Assembly (NCBI GenBank): GCA_003599275.1
Contig: QZJG01000040.1
Coordinates: forward strand, 1 to 42,436
DNA from: Nitrospiraceae bacterium
GTDB lineage: Bacteria > Nitrospirota > Thermodesulfovibrionia > UBA6902
DNA length: 42,436 nt
Direction of reading: 5' to 3'
This document shows positions 1-6,826 of this stretch, one piece after another. The notes beneath the pieces were generated by a model that did no database searches, had not been told where the DNA came from, and saw nothing but the letters and a program-made list of their open reading frames with translations. The position numbers and the translations under genes were made by a program. The number at the start of each line of letters is the position of its first letter. Position 1 is the stretch's first letter.

Positions 1-743
1 AAGGTTTCATCCGGGTTGAGATTGTTGGCATAGGAATCAATATTTATTGAGCCCGGTAAATGGCCCACCCTTTTGTTCCCCAGAGGATTTTTCCCTGTGT
101 ACTCGTCAGACGTGCGGGTGTCAAGCAGTATTGCTTTCGGGTTGTTCATATTTTTCAAAACATAATCGGCATCAGCGAAGATCGATGCATCCGGCGATGC
201 CGCCTTATAGGCAGCCGGCGTTATCTTTGCGGGCTCCGATGTGGTCTCACGTTTTTCATCCGCCCATCTTTTCATCCCGCCATTGAGAATGCTCACGTTG
301 TTGTGGCCGTGATAATCCATCAGCCAGAACGCGCCAGCAACAAAGGGCGCTCCGAAAGAATGTCCACCAAAGCCGGTATAAAGGACGACATGACTCTTAT
401 TGCTGATGCCGAGCCTGCCCATGAGCGCCTCGAAAGCTGCTTTATCAGGGGCGTTGCCGCTTCCGATAGCTCCCATCAAAGAAGGTATGTCAAGATAAGC
501 GGAACCGGGGATGTGTTTGCTGTCAAAACCTGCCTTGTCATTTTGGTTCGTTGTGGCAACATATACTATCCGTATGTCAGGATTTTTCAAATTGTCCGCA
601 AGCCATTTTGTGTCAACTGACGGATTAGAGGGGCCTGCAAAAACGGGCTGGATGCCGACTAACAGGACGGCAAACAGGAACAGGGTAAAAATACCCGTTA
701 AGAATTTATTACCTACCATACTGCTGTTGCGATACTTGAACAT
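1..743 (-). CDS. Secreted two-domain rhodanese (thiosulfate sulfurtransferase), C-terminus cut by window edge
   Basis: The reading frame starts at an ATG at 743, preceded by a strong AAGGAGG, and runs without a stop to base 1, so the 3' end is outside the window. Residues 1 to about 36 form a Sec signal peptide ending near VFAG. The first rhodanese domain follows (HIPGSAYLDI; VVLYTGFGG; ILNGGMKRW). A second begins near residue 200 (AILLDTRTSDEY; GHLPGSINID). No cysteine is present in the visible part. In two-domain rhodaneses the N-terminal domain is inactive and the catalytic cysteine lies near the end of the second domain, which is beyond the edge here. Known family role: transfer of sulfane sulfur from thiosulfate or similar donors to thiophilic acceptors, here probably in the periplasm. 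Confident on family, unsure of substrate. Confidence 0.85.
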   Translation of the reverse strand, partial: MFKYRNSSMVGNKFLTGIFTLFLFAVLLVGIQPVFAGPSNPSVDTKWLADNLKNPDIRIVYVATTNQNDKAGFDSKHIPGSAYLDIPSLMGAIGSGNAPDKAAFEALMGRLGISNKSHVVLYTGFGGHSFGAPFVAGAFWLMDYHGHNNVSILNGGMKRWADEKRETTSEPAKITPAAYKAASPDASIFADADYVLKNMNNPKAILLDTRTSDEYTGKNPLGNKRVGHLPGSINIDSYANNLNPDET

Positions 744-796
744 CTTGAGTCCTCCTTTTTTGGGTTTTTGATTATTGGCAAAGGTGATTGCCGTAT

Positions 797-826
797 ATTT
801 AATAATACAGAGACAACTATTGTCAA
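797..826 (-). promoter_or_regulatory. Sigma70-type promoter for the rhodanese gene
   Basis: On the minus strand there is a perfect -35 TTGACA (826-821), an 18-base spacer and a -10-like TTAAAT (802-797). It lies about 55 bases upstream of the rhodanese start. Prediction from sequence only. Confidence 0.5.
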
Positions 827-919
827 CCTTCCTCCTCACGCCTGTTTATTAATTCTTCGCAATGTTTGCTATAATCAACAATACCAGGCAATTATGAAAT
901 TTATTTGAAGGAGACAGGC

Positions 920-1516
920 ATGAATATTTTCAGGATGTGGATGGTTTTTGTTTTTGTACTTTGCGTTGCATCTTTCGCTCATTCGGAAGGGCCGATACAT
1001 AAAAAATTTACACAGGAGGAGATTAAAAAGATGGCTGAGACAAGGGCGGTAATAGAAACAAAATTCGGGAATATCGAGCTTAAATTTTTCCCCGATGTCG
1101 CGCCGAACCATGTAAATAATTTTATTGAACTTGCCAAAAAAGGATTTTACGACGGCACAACCTTTCACCGCGTTATTCCCGGTTTCATGATCCAGGGCGG
1201 AGACCCCAACTCAAAAGATACCGACAGATCAAAACACGGCATGGGAAGTCCGGGATATAACGTCAAGGCGGAATTCAACGAGAAACCCCACAAAAAGGGA
1301 ACGCTTTCCATGGCAAGGTCAGGACATCCTGACAGCGCAGGCTCCCAGTTCTTCATATGCGTGGCCGATTCACCGTTTCTTGACAGGCAATATACTGTTT
1401 TCGGCGAGGTTGTGTCGGGGATGGAGGCCGCCGATAAAATAGTAAATCAGCCGAGAGACAAGCGTGATAATCCCATTGACAGGGTGGAAATCAAGGTTAA
1501 GATTGTGGAGAAATAG
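920..1516 (+). CDS. Secreted cyclophilin-type peptidyl-prolyl cis-trans isomerase
   Basis: The protein is about 198 residues. I choose the ATG at 920 over the in-frame TTG at 905 because GAAGGAG lies six bases before it and the protein then starts with a clean signal peptide (MNIFRMWMVFVFVLCVASFAHS). The rest is a single-domain bacterial cyclophilin: IETKFGNIELKF, FYDGTTFHRVIPGFMIQGGD, GSQFFICV and YTVFGEVVSGM. The catalytic Arg of FHRVI and the Gln of MIQGGD are present. Family role: catalysis of Xaa-Pro isomerisation during folding, here of exported proteins. A TATAAT at 870-875 could be its -10 box. It converges on the MFS gene with only six bases between the stops. Confidence 0.93.
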   Translation: MNIFRMWMVFVFVLCVASFAHSEGPIHKKFTQEEIKKMAETRAVIETKFGNIELKFFPDVAPNHVNNFIELAKKGFYDGTTFHRVIPGFMIQGGDPNSKDTDRSKHGMGSPGYNVKAEFNEKPHKKGTLSMARSGHPDSAGSQFFICVADSPFLDRQYTVFGEVVSGMEAADKIVNQPRDKRDNPIDRVEIKVKIVEK

Positions 1517-1522
1517 GCGAGA

Positions 1523-2746
1523 CTATTTTCTGCTGCCGATCTTCAATATCTCCGGTTTCTTCAGTATAAGCAGCAATGAAGTAAAAAGGCACAGGCCCGC
1601 GCCGGTTTGGAGCGCGTGTTGTGTGCCTGTATAATGCGCAAGGCTCCCGATGAAGAAGGTCCCTATCGTGGACATTCCGAGGAACACCATTGTGAAAGAG
1701 CTCATTACCCTGCCTCTAAGCTCATCCGGCACCATAAGCTGAAGCAGGCTGTTTGCGGTGGCTATCTGGTTGATCGCCCCAAGTCCGACAAAAAAGAGCA
1801 TCGTGTAAGAAAGCCATGCGGTAGTTGAAACAGAAAAGATAAGGAGGGCAATCGAAAAGGTAATGCTCGATGCTGCAAGGATGATTCCCTTATTGGAGAC
1901 ATCCCCCCTTACCGCGAGGCTTACCGCTCCTGTAAAGGCCCCTGCCCCCGCAAAGCCCATGAGTATGCCAAGCCCGGTGGCCCCTGTTTTCAGAATGTCC
2001 CGCGCATAAACTGGCAGGAAAGTGACATATGGAAATCCGAAGAAGCTTATTATTCCCGAAGACAGGATGAGCGTATAGACGCCCGGATTGCTGAAGATGT
2101 ATTTGAGGCCGTCTTTAAATTCCTGCCTGATCCCCGCCCGAGGGAAGGTCTTTATCTCATCCGGCTTAAAACGCATCTTCAGAAGTCCAAAGATCGCGGC
2201 AAGGAAACTTAATGTATTGATATAGAAACAGGCGGCCAGCCCTAAACCGCCGATAATTATTCCCGCGACGGTCGGGCCTATCATCCTTGCGCCGTGAAAG
2301 GCGGCGGAGTTGAGCGCGATGGCGTTCATCAGGTTTTCCTTTCCCACCATCTCTATAAAAAATGACTGCCTTGCCGGTATCTCGAAGGCATTTGTAGTTC
2401 CGATTAAAAAGGAGATGGCCAGCACGTGCCAGACAGTGACGGAGCCGGTCGATACCAGCACCGCGAGTATGAGCACAAGGAGCATGAGTATTACCTGCGC
2501 GGCCAGGATGATGTTGCGTTTGAAAAACCTGTCGGCAAGGACCCCCCCGGCAAGCGTGAAAAGCAGGATCGGCATTGACAATGCCGAGCTGACCAGGCCG
2601 AGGTAAAACGGCGAGTTTGTGAGCTTGAAGACCAGCCAGCCCTGCGCAGCCGAATGCATCCATGTGCCCGTGAGGGATATGATCTGCCCGAACCAGAAGA
2701 GCCTGAAATTCCTGTATGACAGGGCTGTCAATGATTTGAATTTCAT
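1523..2746 (-). CDS. MFS exporter (MFS_3 / EntS-like)
   Basis: Major facilitator of about 407 residues with around 12 hydrophobic segments. The N-terminus SYRNFRLFWFGQ and the loop GVLADRFFKRN are typical of the MFS_3 group (enterobactin exporter EntS and relatives), as is the late ELRGRVMSSF motif. The substrate cannot be read from sequence. The longest frame reaches 2812, but that start would run into the divergent lipoprotein gene. I prefer the ATG at 2746, where the conserved sequence MKFKSLTALSYRNF begins. There is no Shine-Dalgarno. A TATTAT hexamer ends seven bases before this ATG, so the transcript may be leaderless. Confidence 0.85.
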   Translation of the reverse strand: MKFKSLTALSYRNFRLFWFGQIISLTGTWMHSAAQGWLVFKLTNSPFYLGLVSSALSMPILLFTLAGGVLADRFFKRNIILAAQVILMLLVLILAVLVSTGSVTVWHVLAISFLIGTTNAFEIPARQSFFIEMVGKENLMNAIALNSAAFHGARMIGPTVAGIIIGGLGLAACFYINTLSFLAAIFGLLKMRFKPDEIKTFPRAGIRQEFKDGLKYIFSNPGVYTLILSSGIISFFGFPYVTFLPVYARDILKTGATGLGILMGFAGAGAFTGAVSLAVRGDVSNKGIILAASSITFSIALLIFSVSTTAWLSYTMLFFVGLGAINQIATANSLLQLMVPDELRGRVMSSFTMVFLGMSTIGTFFIGSLAHYTGTQHALQTGAGLCLFTSLLLILKKPEILKIGSRK

Positions 2747-2753
2747 CCAGATA

Positions 2754-2759
2754 ATAATA
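2754..2759 (-). promoter_or_regulatory. -10 box placed for a leaderless MFS transcript
   Basis: TATTAT on the minus strand lies seven bases upstream of the ATG at 2746, with no ribosome-binding sequence in between. The -35 region is weak. One of several such arrangements in the window. Confidence 0.35.
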
Positions 2760-2789
2760 CCATACGTTTTCCTCTCTTTATCATTGTGA

Positions 2790-2795
2790 TATAAT
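2790..2795 (+). promoter_or_regulatory. -10 box placed for a leaderless metal-binding lipoprotein transcript
   Basis: A perfect TATAAT ends seven bases before the GTG start at 2803. There is no room for a Shine-Dalgarno, so transcription would start at or next to the start codon. Together with the opposing hexamer at 2754-2759 it forms a compact divergent promoter region. Confidence 0.45.
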
Positions 2796-2802
2796 CTTAT
2801 CC

Positions 2803-3693
2803 GTGAAGCCATTCGGAATATTTACATTCATGCCCATTCTTCTCACTCTCTTAATTATTTCAGCCTGTCAGCAGGAACAGAAGTCTGAAAAATTAAACTC
2901 CGCTGATAAAAAAATCAGCGTCATCACGACTATCGCACCTCTTTACAGTTTTACAAAGAGTGTGACCGGAAACTATGCAGAGGTGGAAAACCTCCTGCCG
3001 TCAGGAGCGGAGCCGCATGAATATTCTTTAAGTCCGGAGGACGCGATCAGGATATCGAAGGCGCGGGTCGTTGTAATTAACGGCGTCGGCCTCGAAATGT
3101 GGCTGGACAAAATGCTGGCGGAAGGCAAGGGCACGGAGAAGCAGATTGTTGTTGATTCGAGCTCAGGGGTGGACCTTATTTCCAAAGATCCCCATATCTG
3201 GCTTTCTCCGAAAAATGCCGTCATTCAGGTCAATAACATCAGGGATGCGCTGATTAAGGCCGACCCCGCCAATGCTGAACACTATGCGGAAAATGCCGGG
3301 GCCTATATAAAACGTCTTGAGCTTCTTGACAGTGAAATAAGCGGAGTCACCGGGTCACTGAAGAGGAAGGAATTTGTCTCCCTTCATTCCGCATTTTTAT
3401 ATCTTGCGAGAGACTACGGGCTGAGAGAGGCTGCCGTGGTCCAGGAGACCCCTGAAAGTGAACCGTCTCCGCAGCACATGGCAGATGTAATCAACGTCAT
3501 AAAGAAAAACAAAATCAGGGTGATATTCTCCGTGCCCGGTGTCCCTCACAAGATTGTTGAGACCCTTGCAAAGGATTTAAACCTGAAAGTGTATAACCTT
3601 GACACGCTGGAGACGGGGGACGTTAATCCCGACTGGTACGAAAAGAGGATGAGGGCCAACCTTGAAACACTCAGGACGGCTTTGAATCAATAA
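2803..3693 (+). CDS. Metal ABC transporter substrate-binding lipoprotein (ZnuA/TroA family)
   Basis: A 296-residue cluster A-I (TroA/ZnuA) binding protein. A lipoprotein signal ends in IISAC, with the lipidated Cys at residue 22. The family's metal-ligand histidines appear in order: PHEY (about residue 72), DPHIW (about 133) and SLHSAF (about 199), with the conserved VINGVGLEMWLDK in between. The charged His-rich loop that many zinc-specific ZnuA proteins carry before DPHxW is missing, so the metal (Zn, Mn or Fe) is open. The GTG at 2803 is kept as start because K2 gives the signal peptide its positive end. ATPase and permease genes follow (ATPase start at 3700). Confidence 0.88.
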   Translation: MKPFGIFTFMPILLTLLIISACQQEQKSEKLNSADKKISVITTIAPLYSFTKSVTGNYAEVENLLPSGAEPHEYSLSPEDAIRISKARVVVINGVGLEMWLDKMLAEGKGTEKQIVVDSSSGVDLISKDPHIWLSPKNAVIQVNNIRDALIKADPANAEHYAENAGAYIKRLELLDSEISGVTGSLKRKEFVSLHSAFLYLARDYGLREAAVVQETPESEPSPQHMADVINVIKKNKIRVIFSVPGVPHKIVETLAKDLNLKVYNLDTLETGDVNPDWYEKRMRANLETLRTALNQ

Positions 3694-3699
3694 TTCCAT

Positions 3700-4452
3700 A
3701 TGGATGCGCTGAGCGTTGAAAATCTGTGCGTAAAGGCCAACGGCCGTCACCTTCTCGAAAACATCACTTTTTCGGTTGAAGAGGGCCGCATAATCGCCAT
3801 CATCGGTCCCAACGGCGCTGGAAAGACCACACTCATCAAGGCCATACTCGGTCTTATGCCTTACGAGTCGGGTTCCGTCACGGCGTTCGGTCATCCCGTT
3901 AAACACATCAATTCGCATAGCAGGGTCGGGTACGTGCCCCAAAGGCTTGAGTTTGACAGGACCTTTCCCCTCACGGTGTCGGAGCTGATCGGATTTACCG
4001 TGCCCCCGATATATTCATTTCCATTTTTTAAAAAGGAAGGCGAAAAAAAACATATCGTCGAATTATTAGAAACCGTCGGTGCGGGGGATTTAGCGGAAAG
4101 GGGCATCGGCAGCCTGTCCGGCGGGGAGCTTCAGAGGGTAATGATAGCCAAGGCGATAGTCAATGACCCAAGGATACTTTTTCTTGACGAGCCTGCATCG
4201 GGAGTGGACATAGAAGGACAGGAGAGGTTTTATGACTTGATTAAAAGGTTGAACAGGGAGAAAGGCCTGACCGTCGTCCTCATTTCTCACGACCTTAATG
4301 TCGTTTACCGTTTTGCAGATACTGTCCTGTGTCTGAACAGGAGACTGGTATGCAGCGGCAGGCCTGAAGAGGCGCTCACTGATGAAGTCATCAAAAGCGT
4401 CTACGGGGAGATGATGGGTGCGTACATACACAGTTGTCAGGACCATGATTGA
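3700..4452 (+). CDS. Metal ABC transporter ATP-binding protein (ZnuC-like)
   Basis: A 250-residue ABC ATPase with Walker A GPNGAGKTT, Q-loop VPQRL, signature LSGGELQRV, Walker B RILFLDEPASGVD and H-loop LISHDL. It hydrolyses ATP in the cytoplasm to drive uptake of the metal delivered by the upstream lipoprotein. Its start is six bases after the stop of that gene, so they are one transcription unit. The start region shows no strong Shine-Dalgarno. The permease gene comes 178 bases later, after an unusual repeat-filled gap. Confidence 0.92.
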   Translation: MDALSVENLCVKANGRHLLENITFSVEEGRIIAIIGPNGAGKTTLIKAILGLMPYESGSVTAFGHPVKHINSHSRVGYVPQRLEFDRTFPLTVSELIGFTVPPIYSFPFFKKEGEKKHIVELLETVGAGDLAERGIGSLSGGELQRVMIAKAIVNDPRILFLDEPASGVDIEGQERFYDLIKRLNREKGLTVVLISHDLNVVYRFADTVLCLNRRLVCSGRPEEALTDEVIKSVYGEMMGAYIHSCQDHD

Positions 4453-4484
4453 CCATAATACCGGCTTTGGACGCGGATTATGCC

Positions 4485-4582
4485 GTCATTCCCGTGCTTA
4501 AAGCACCTACTGTTGGCAATCTGTTGAGCGGGAATCCAGAATATAGAAGAATAGATTCCCGCTTAAGACCTGCGGGAATGAC
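4485..4582. repeat. Dispersed palindromic repeat (REP/MITE-like) inside the metal ABC operon
   Basis: The outer arms GTCATTCCCG (4485-4494) and CGGGAATGAC (4573-4582) are perfect inverted repeats. Inside them are GCGGGAATC (4528-4536) and GATTCCCGC (4554-4562), also inverted. About 46 bases of it recur in reverse orientation at 17552-17600. This fills most of the 178-base gap between the ATPase and permease genes, which is otherwise a tight operon. Confidence 0.85.
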
Positions 4583-4630
4583 ATACTCAAGGACCGGGTC
4601 CTGCATAACAAGAAATACTTCCTGAAGAAA

Positions 4631-5437
4631 ATGAATATGATCACTGAATATTTATCATACCCTTTCATACAGAAGGCCTTTCTCGCCTCGCTGATGGTTG
4701 GCGTGCTCTGCCCTTTCGTGGGGAACTTCGTGGTGCTGCGCAGGATGTCTTTTTTCTCGGACGCGATATCGCACTCGGCCTTCGCGGGCATCGCAGCCGG
4801 GGCCGTGCTGGGGATAGACCTTTCACTGTCATCCATCATTGTCGCCATTTTCATATCCGCGCTGATCGCGTTCCTCTCGGAAAAGACGACCCTCTCACAC
4901 GACACAGTCATAGGTATCGCGTTTTCAGGGGCCATAGCGACCGGGATGCTCATAATCGGAATGCTGAAAGGCTACAGGGCGGAAGTCTTCACTTATCTCT
5001 TCGGAGACATACTTGCCATAACGGGCAATGATTTATTGCTGCTTTTAATCATCAGCCTGCTGACCGTCATTACAATGCTGTTCTTTTCAAAGCCCTTTCT
5101 GCAGATTACCTTCAACAGAGACCTCGCCCGCGTAGAAGGTATCAACGTGAGGTTTTTTGAATACCTCCTCTTTTTCATTATAGCAATCGTCGTAACAGTC
5201 AGCCTGAAGATCATCGGGATAATCCTTGTTACGTCGCTCCTCATAGTCCCTGCCGCCGCGGCAAAAAATCTCGCATCAAGCATGAAACACCTCTTCGGCC
5301 TTTCCTGTATTTTCGGTCTCGTATCCGGAATTGCGGGCCTCATGGCCTCCGTTTATCTCAACACGGCTTCAGGGCCGACCATCGTGCTCGTGAGCATAGG
5401 GATATTCTTTTTGACCATGCTGAGACCCCGGCGCTGA
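4631..5437 (+). CDS. Metal ABC transporter permease (ZnuB/ABC-3 family)
   Basis: A 268-residue integral membrane protein of the ABC-3 family with about eight hydrophobic segments. Family hallmarks are the N-terminal GNFVVLRRMSFFSDAISHSAFAG stretch (residues about 30-55) and the late IIGIILVTSLLIVPAAAA segment. It forms the channel of the importer encoded by the two upstream genes. The ATG at 4631 has only a weak GAAGAA upstream. A second in-frame ATG follows two codons later, so the exact start is uncertain. The preceding repeat may form a hairpin in the mRNA and lower permease expression relative to the binding protein. Confidence 0.9.
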   Translation: MNMITEYLSYPFIQKAFLASLMVGVLCPFVGNFVVLRRMSFFSDAISHSAFAGIAAGAVLGIDLSLSSIIVAIFISALIAFLSEKTTLSHDTVIGIAFSGAIATGMLIIGMLKGYRAEVFTYLFGDILAITGNDLLLLLIISLLTVITMLFFSKPFLQITFNRDLARVEGINVRFFEYLLFFIIAIVVTVSLKIIGIILVTSLLIVPAAAAKNLASSMKHLFGLSCIFGLVSGIAGLMASVYLNTASGPTIVLVSIGIFFLTMLRPRR

Positions 5438-5525
5438 TAGATCCCTGCGATTGACGCTGCAATGCAAATGTGATAATTAATAATCAAGTACACTCGTCAC
5501 GCCGCAATCTGACGGAGGAGTAAGT

Positions 5526-5777
5526 ATGCAGTATGAAAACGGGGAGATTGAAATGAAATATGCCTTTCGGTTCGGCCGGATCGCGATAGACAAGGGGTTT
5601 GTAAATAACGAACAACTTCAGGAAGCCCTGACCGAGCAGGTCTCCAACAATCCTTTAGCAAGACTCAGGCCGCACAAACTCATAGGGGAGATCCTTTTCG
5701 AGAAAGGCTGGATGTCCCTGAAACAGATTGAGGTTGTCCTGGCGGAGATGTTCAAAGACAAAGCGGCCGAACGCTGA
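5526..5777 (+). CDS. Small GspE/PilB N-terminal-like (T2SSE_N/MshEN-type) protein
   Basis: An 83-residue protein starting at an ATG after GGAGGAG. It looks like a stand-alone copy of the N-terminal helical domain of type II secretion/type IV pilus ATPases: FGRIAIDKGFVNNEQLQEAL, then LIGEILFEKGWMSLKQIEVVL, a repeated two-helix pattern. In MshE/PilB-type proteins this domain binds c-di-GMP or partner proteins. Whether this copy binds a nucleotide cannot be told. A second, longer stand-alone protein of this kind is at 24690-25070. The universal stress protein gene follows after 19 bases, probably in the same transcript. Confidence 0.7.
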   Translation: MQYENGEIEMKYAFRFGRIAIDKGFVNNEQLQEALTEQVSNNPLARLRPHKLIGEILFEKGWMSLKQIEVVLAEMFKDKAAER

Positions 5778-5796
5778 CAACAAAGAGGGAGGGGTT

Positions 5797-6246
5797 ATGA
5801 TCTCAAAGATTCTCGTACCGACCGACGGGTCGGAAACATCGCAGAAGGCCATCGAATACGCGGTAGATTTTGCAAAGCAGACGGGTGCAGGCATTACATT
5901 CCTCAGCGTGATAGACCGGGGCGCTTTTATAGCCCGTTCCATCCCCGCAGATGCCACCCCCACCCACATAATTGAGCCTATTGAAGAATACCTGAGGCAG
6001 GCCGCCGAAGCGTATCTCAAAGAGGCTGTGGAAAAGTGCAGGGAGAAAGGGGTCAAATCGACAAAGCTGATCAGTATGGGCCATCCGGTTGAAGAGATTA
6101 TAAACGAGGCGGAAAAAACGAACGTTGATTTAATCATCATCGGCTCGCACGGCAGAAGCGCTATTGCCTCGGCTGTTCTTGGAAGCGTCACTTTCGGGAT
6201 CATACACAAGGAGACAAGATTTCCGGTCCTCGTGATAAGGCGATGA
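5797..6246 (+). CDS. Universal stress protein (UspA family)
   Basis: A 149-residue single Usp domain. I choose the ATG at 5797 because GAGGGAGGGG precedes it and the sequence then opens with MISKILVPTDGSETS, the standard Usp beginning. The longer frame from 5728 overlaps the upstream gene. The ATP-binding loop G-x2-G-x9-G-S/T is intact in GSHGRSAIASAVLGSVT, so an ATP-binding UspFG/MJ0577-like member is likely. Role: stress or starvation adaptation, no specific partner evident. It converges with the isochorismatase-family gene 25 bases away. Confidence 0.92.
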   Translation: MISKILVPTDGSETSQKAIEYAVDFAKQTGAGITFLSVIDRGAFIARSIPADATPTHIIEPIEEYLRQAAEAYLKEAVEKCREKGVKSTKLISMGHPVEEIINEAEKTNVDLIIIGSHGRSAIASAVLGSVTFGIIHKETRFPVLVIRR

Positions 6247-6253
6247 GGTCAAC

Positions 6254-6276
6254 ACGCAATGTGGCTCTGCGTTATT
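6254..6276 (+). terminator. Weak hairpin at the uspA / hydrolase convergence
   Basis: ACGCA (6254-6258) pairs with TGCGT (6268-6272), followed by TATTT. The stem is only five bases and it overlaps the stop of the opposing gene, so it is at most a weak terminator. Confidence 0.25.
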
Positions 6277-6823
6277 TGATCCTGTTTGATATCATTTTGA
6301 ATTCCGGGGTCCCGGCCTTTTCGAGCAGTTGAAACAGCACCGTCTCCGTGCAGGTTATAACAGCCCCCGCATCCCTCATGAACTCCCTGCCGGTGAAGTA
6401 ATCATCTTTCCTCCTTGAACAGACCGCATCGCTTACAATGTGTACCGTATATTTTTCTTTCAATAAACTCAGGCAGGTCTGAAGCACGCATACATGTGTT
6501 TCCATCCCCACAAGGATTATATGCGTCCTTTTCAGGGACTTCAGCTTTCTCAGGAAGCCTTCTTCTTTGCAGCAGTCGAAAGTCGCCTTTTCAAAGGGCT
6601 GATAAACGGGCAGCGCCTCTTTGATATCGTATATTGTGTGTCCCAGGCCTTTTGGGTATTGCTCGGTGATGACCATAGGGACATAAAAGAGTTTTGCCGT
6701 TTCAATAAGATGGAGGGTATTTAAAATTACCTTTTCCTTCTGGTCCATCACAGCGGCGAGTTTGTCCTGCATGTCTACAATTACAAGGATGGAGTTGTCT
6801 TTGTTCAGGATGAATTTGTCCAA
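6272..6823 (-). CDS. Isochorismatase-family cysteine hydrolase, last gene of the formate dehydrogenase operon
   Basis: A 183-residue isochorismatase-like hydrolase. The family triad can be read as D17 (VDMQ), K79 (FEKATFD) and C112 (GMETHVCV). The cis-peptide-forming G-M-E-T-H-V-C segment is intact. Members hydrolyse small amides or enol ethers (nicotinamide, isochorismate, carbamoyl compounds), and the substrate here is unknown. It begins three bases after the stop of the formate dehydrogenase gene, so it is probably co-transcribed. A link to NAD turnover (nicotinamidase-like) would suit an NAD-linked operon, but that is a guess. Confidence 0.85.
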   Translation of the reverse strand: MDKFILNKDNSILVIVDMQDKLAAVMDQKEKVILNTLHLIETAKLFYVPMVITEQYPKGLGHTIYDIKEALPVYQPFEKATFDCCKEEGFLRKLKSLKRTHIILVGMETHVCVLQTCLSLLKEKYTVHIVSDAVCSRRKDDYFTGREFMRDAGAVITCTETVLFQLLEKAGTPEFKMISNRIK

Positions 6824-6826
6824 ACC

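Noticed and set aside
60..620. Plus-strand open frames across the rhodanese
   Set aside because: They are mirror frames of the minus-strand gene with low-complexity unnatural sequence; the minus frame has a signal peptide and rhodanese motifs.
2746..2812. Longer N-terminus for the MFS protein from 2812
   Set aside because: It would overlap the start of the divergent lipoprotein gene and both -10 boxes, and the extra residues do not look like MFS sequence.
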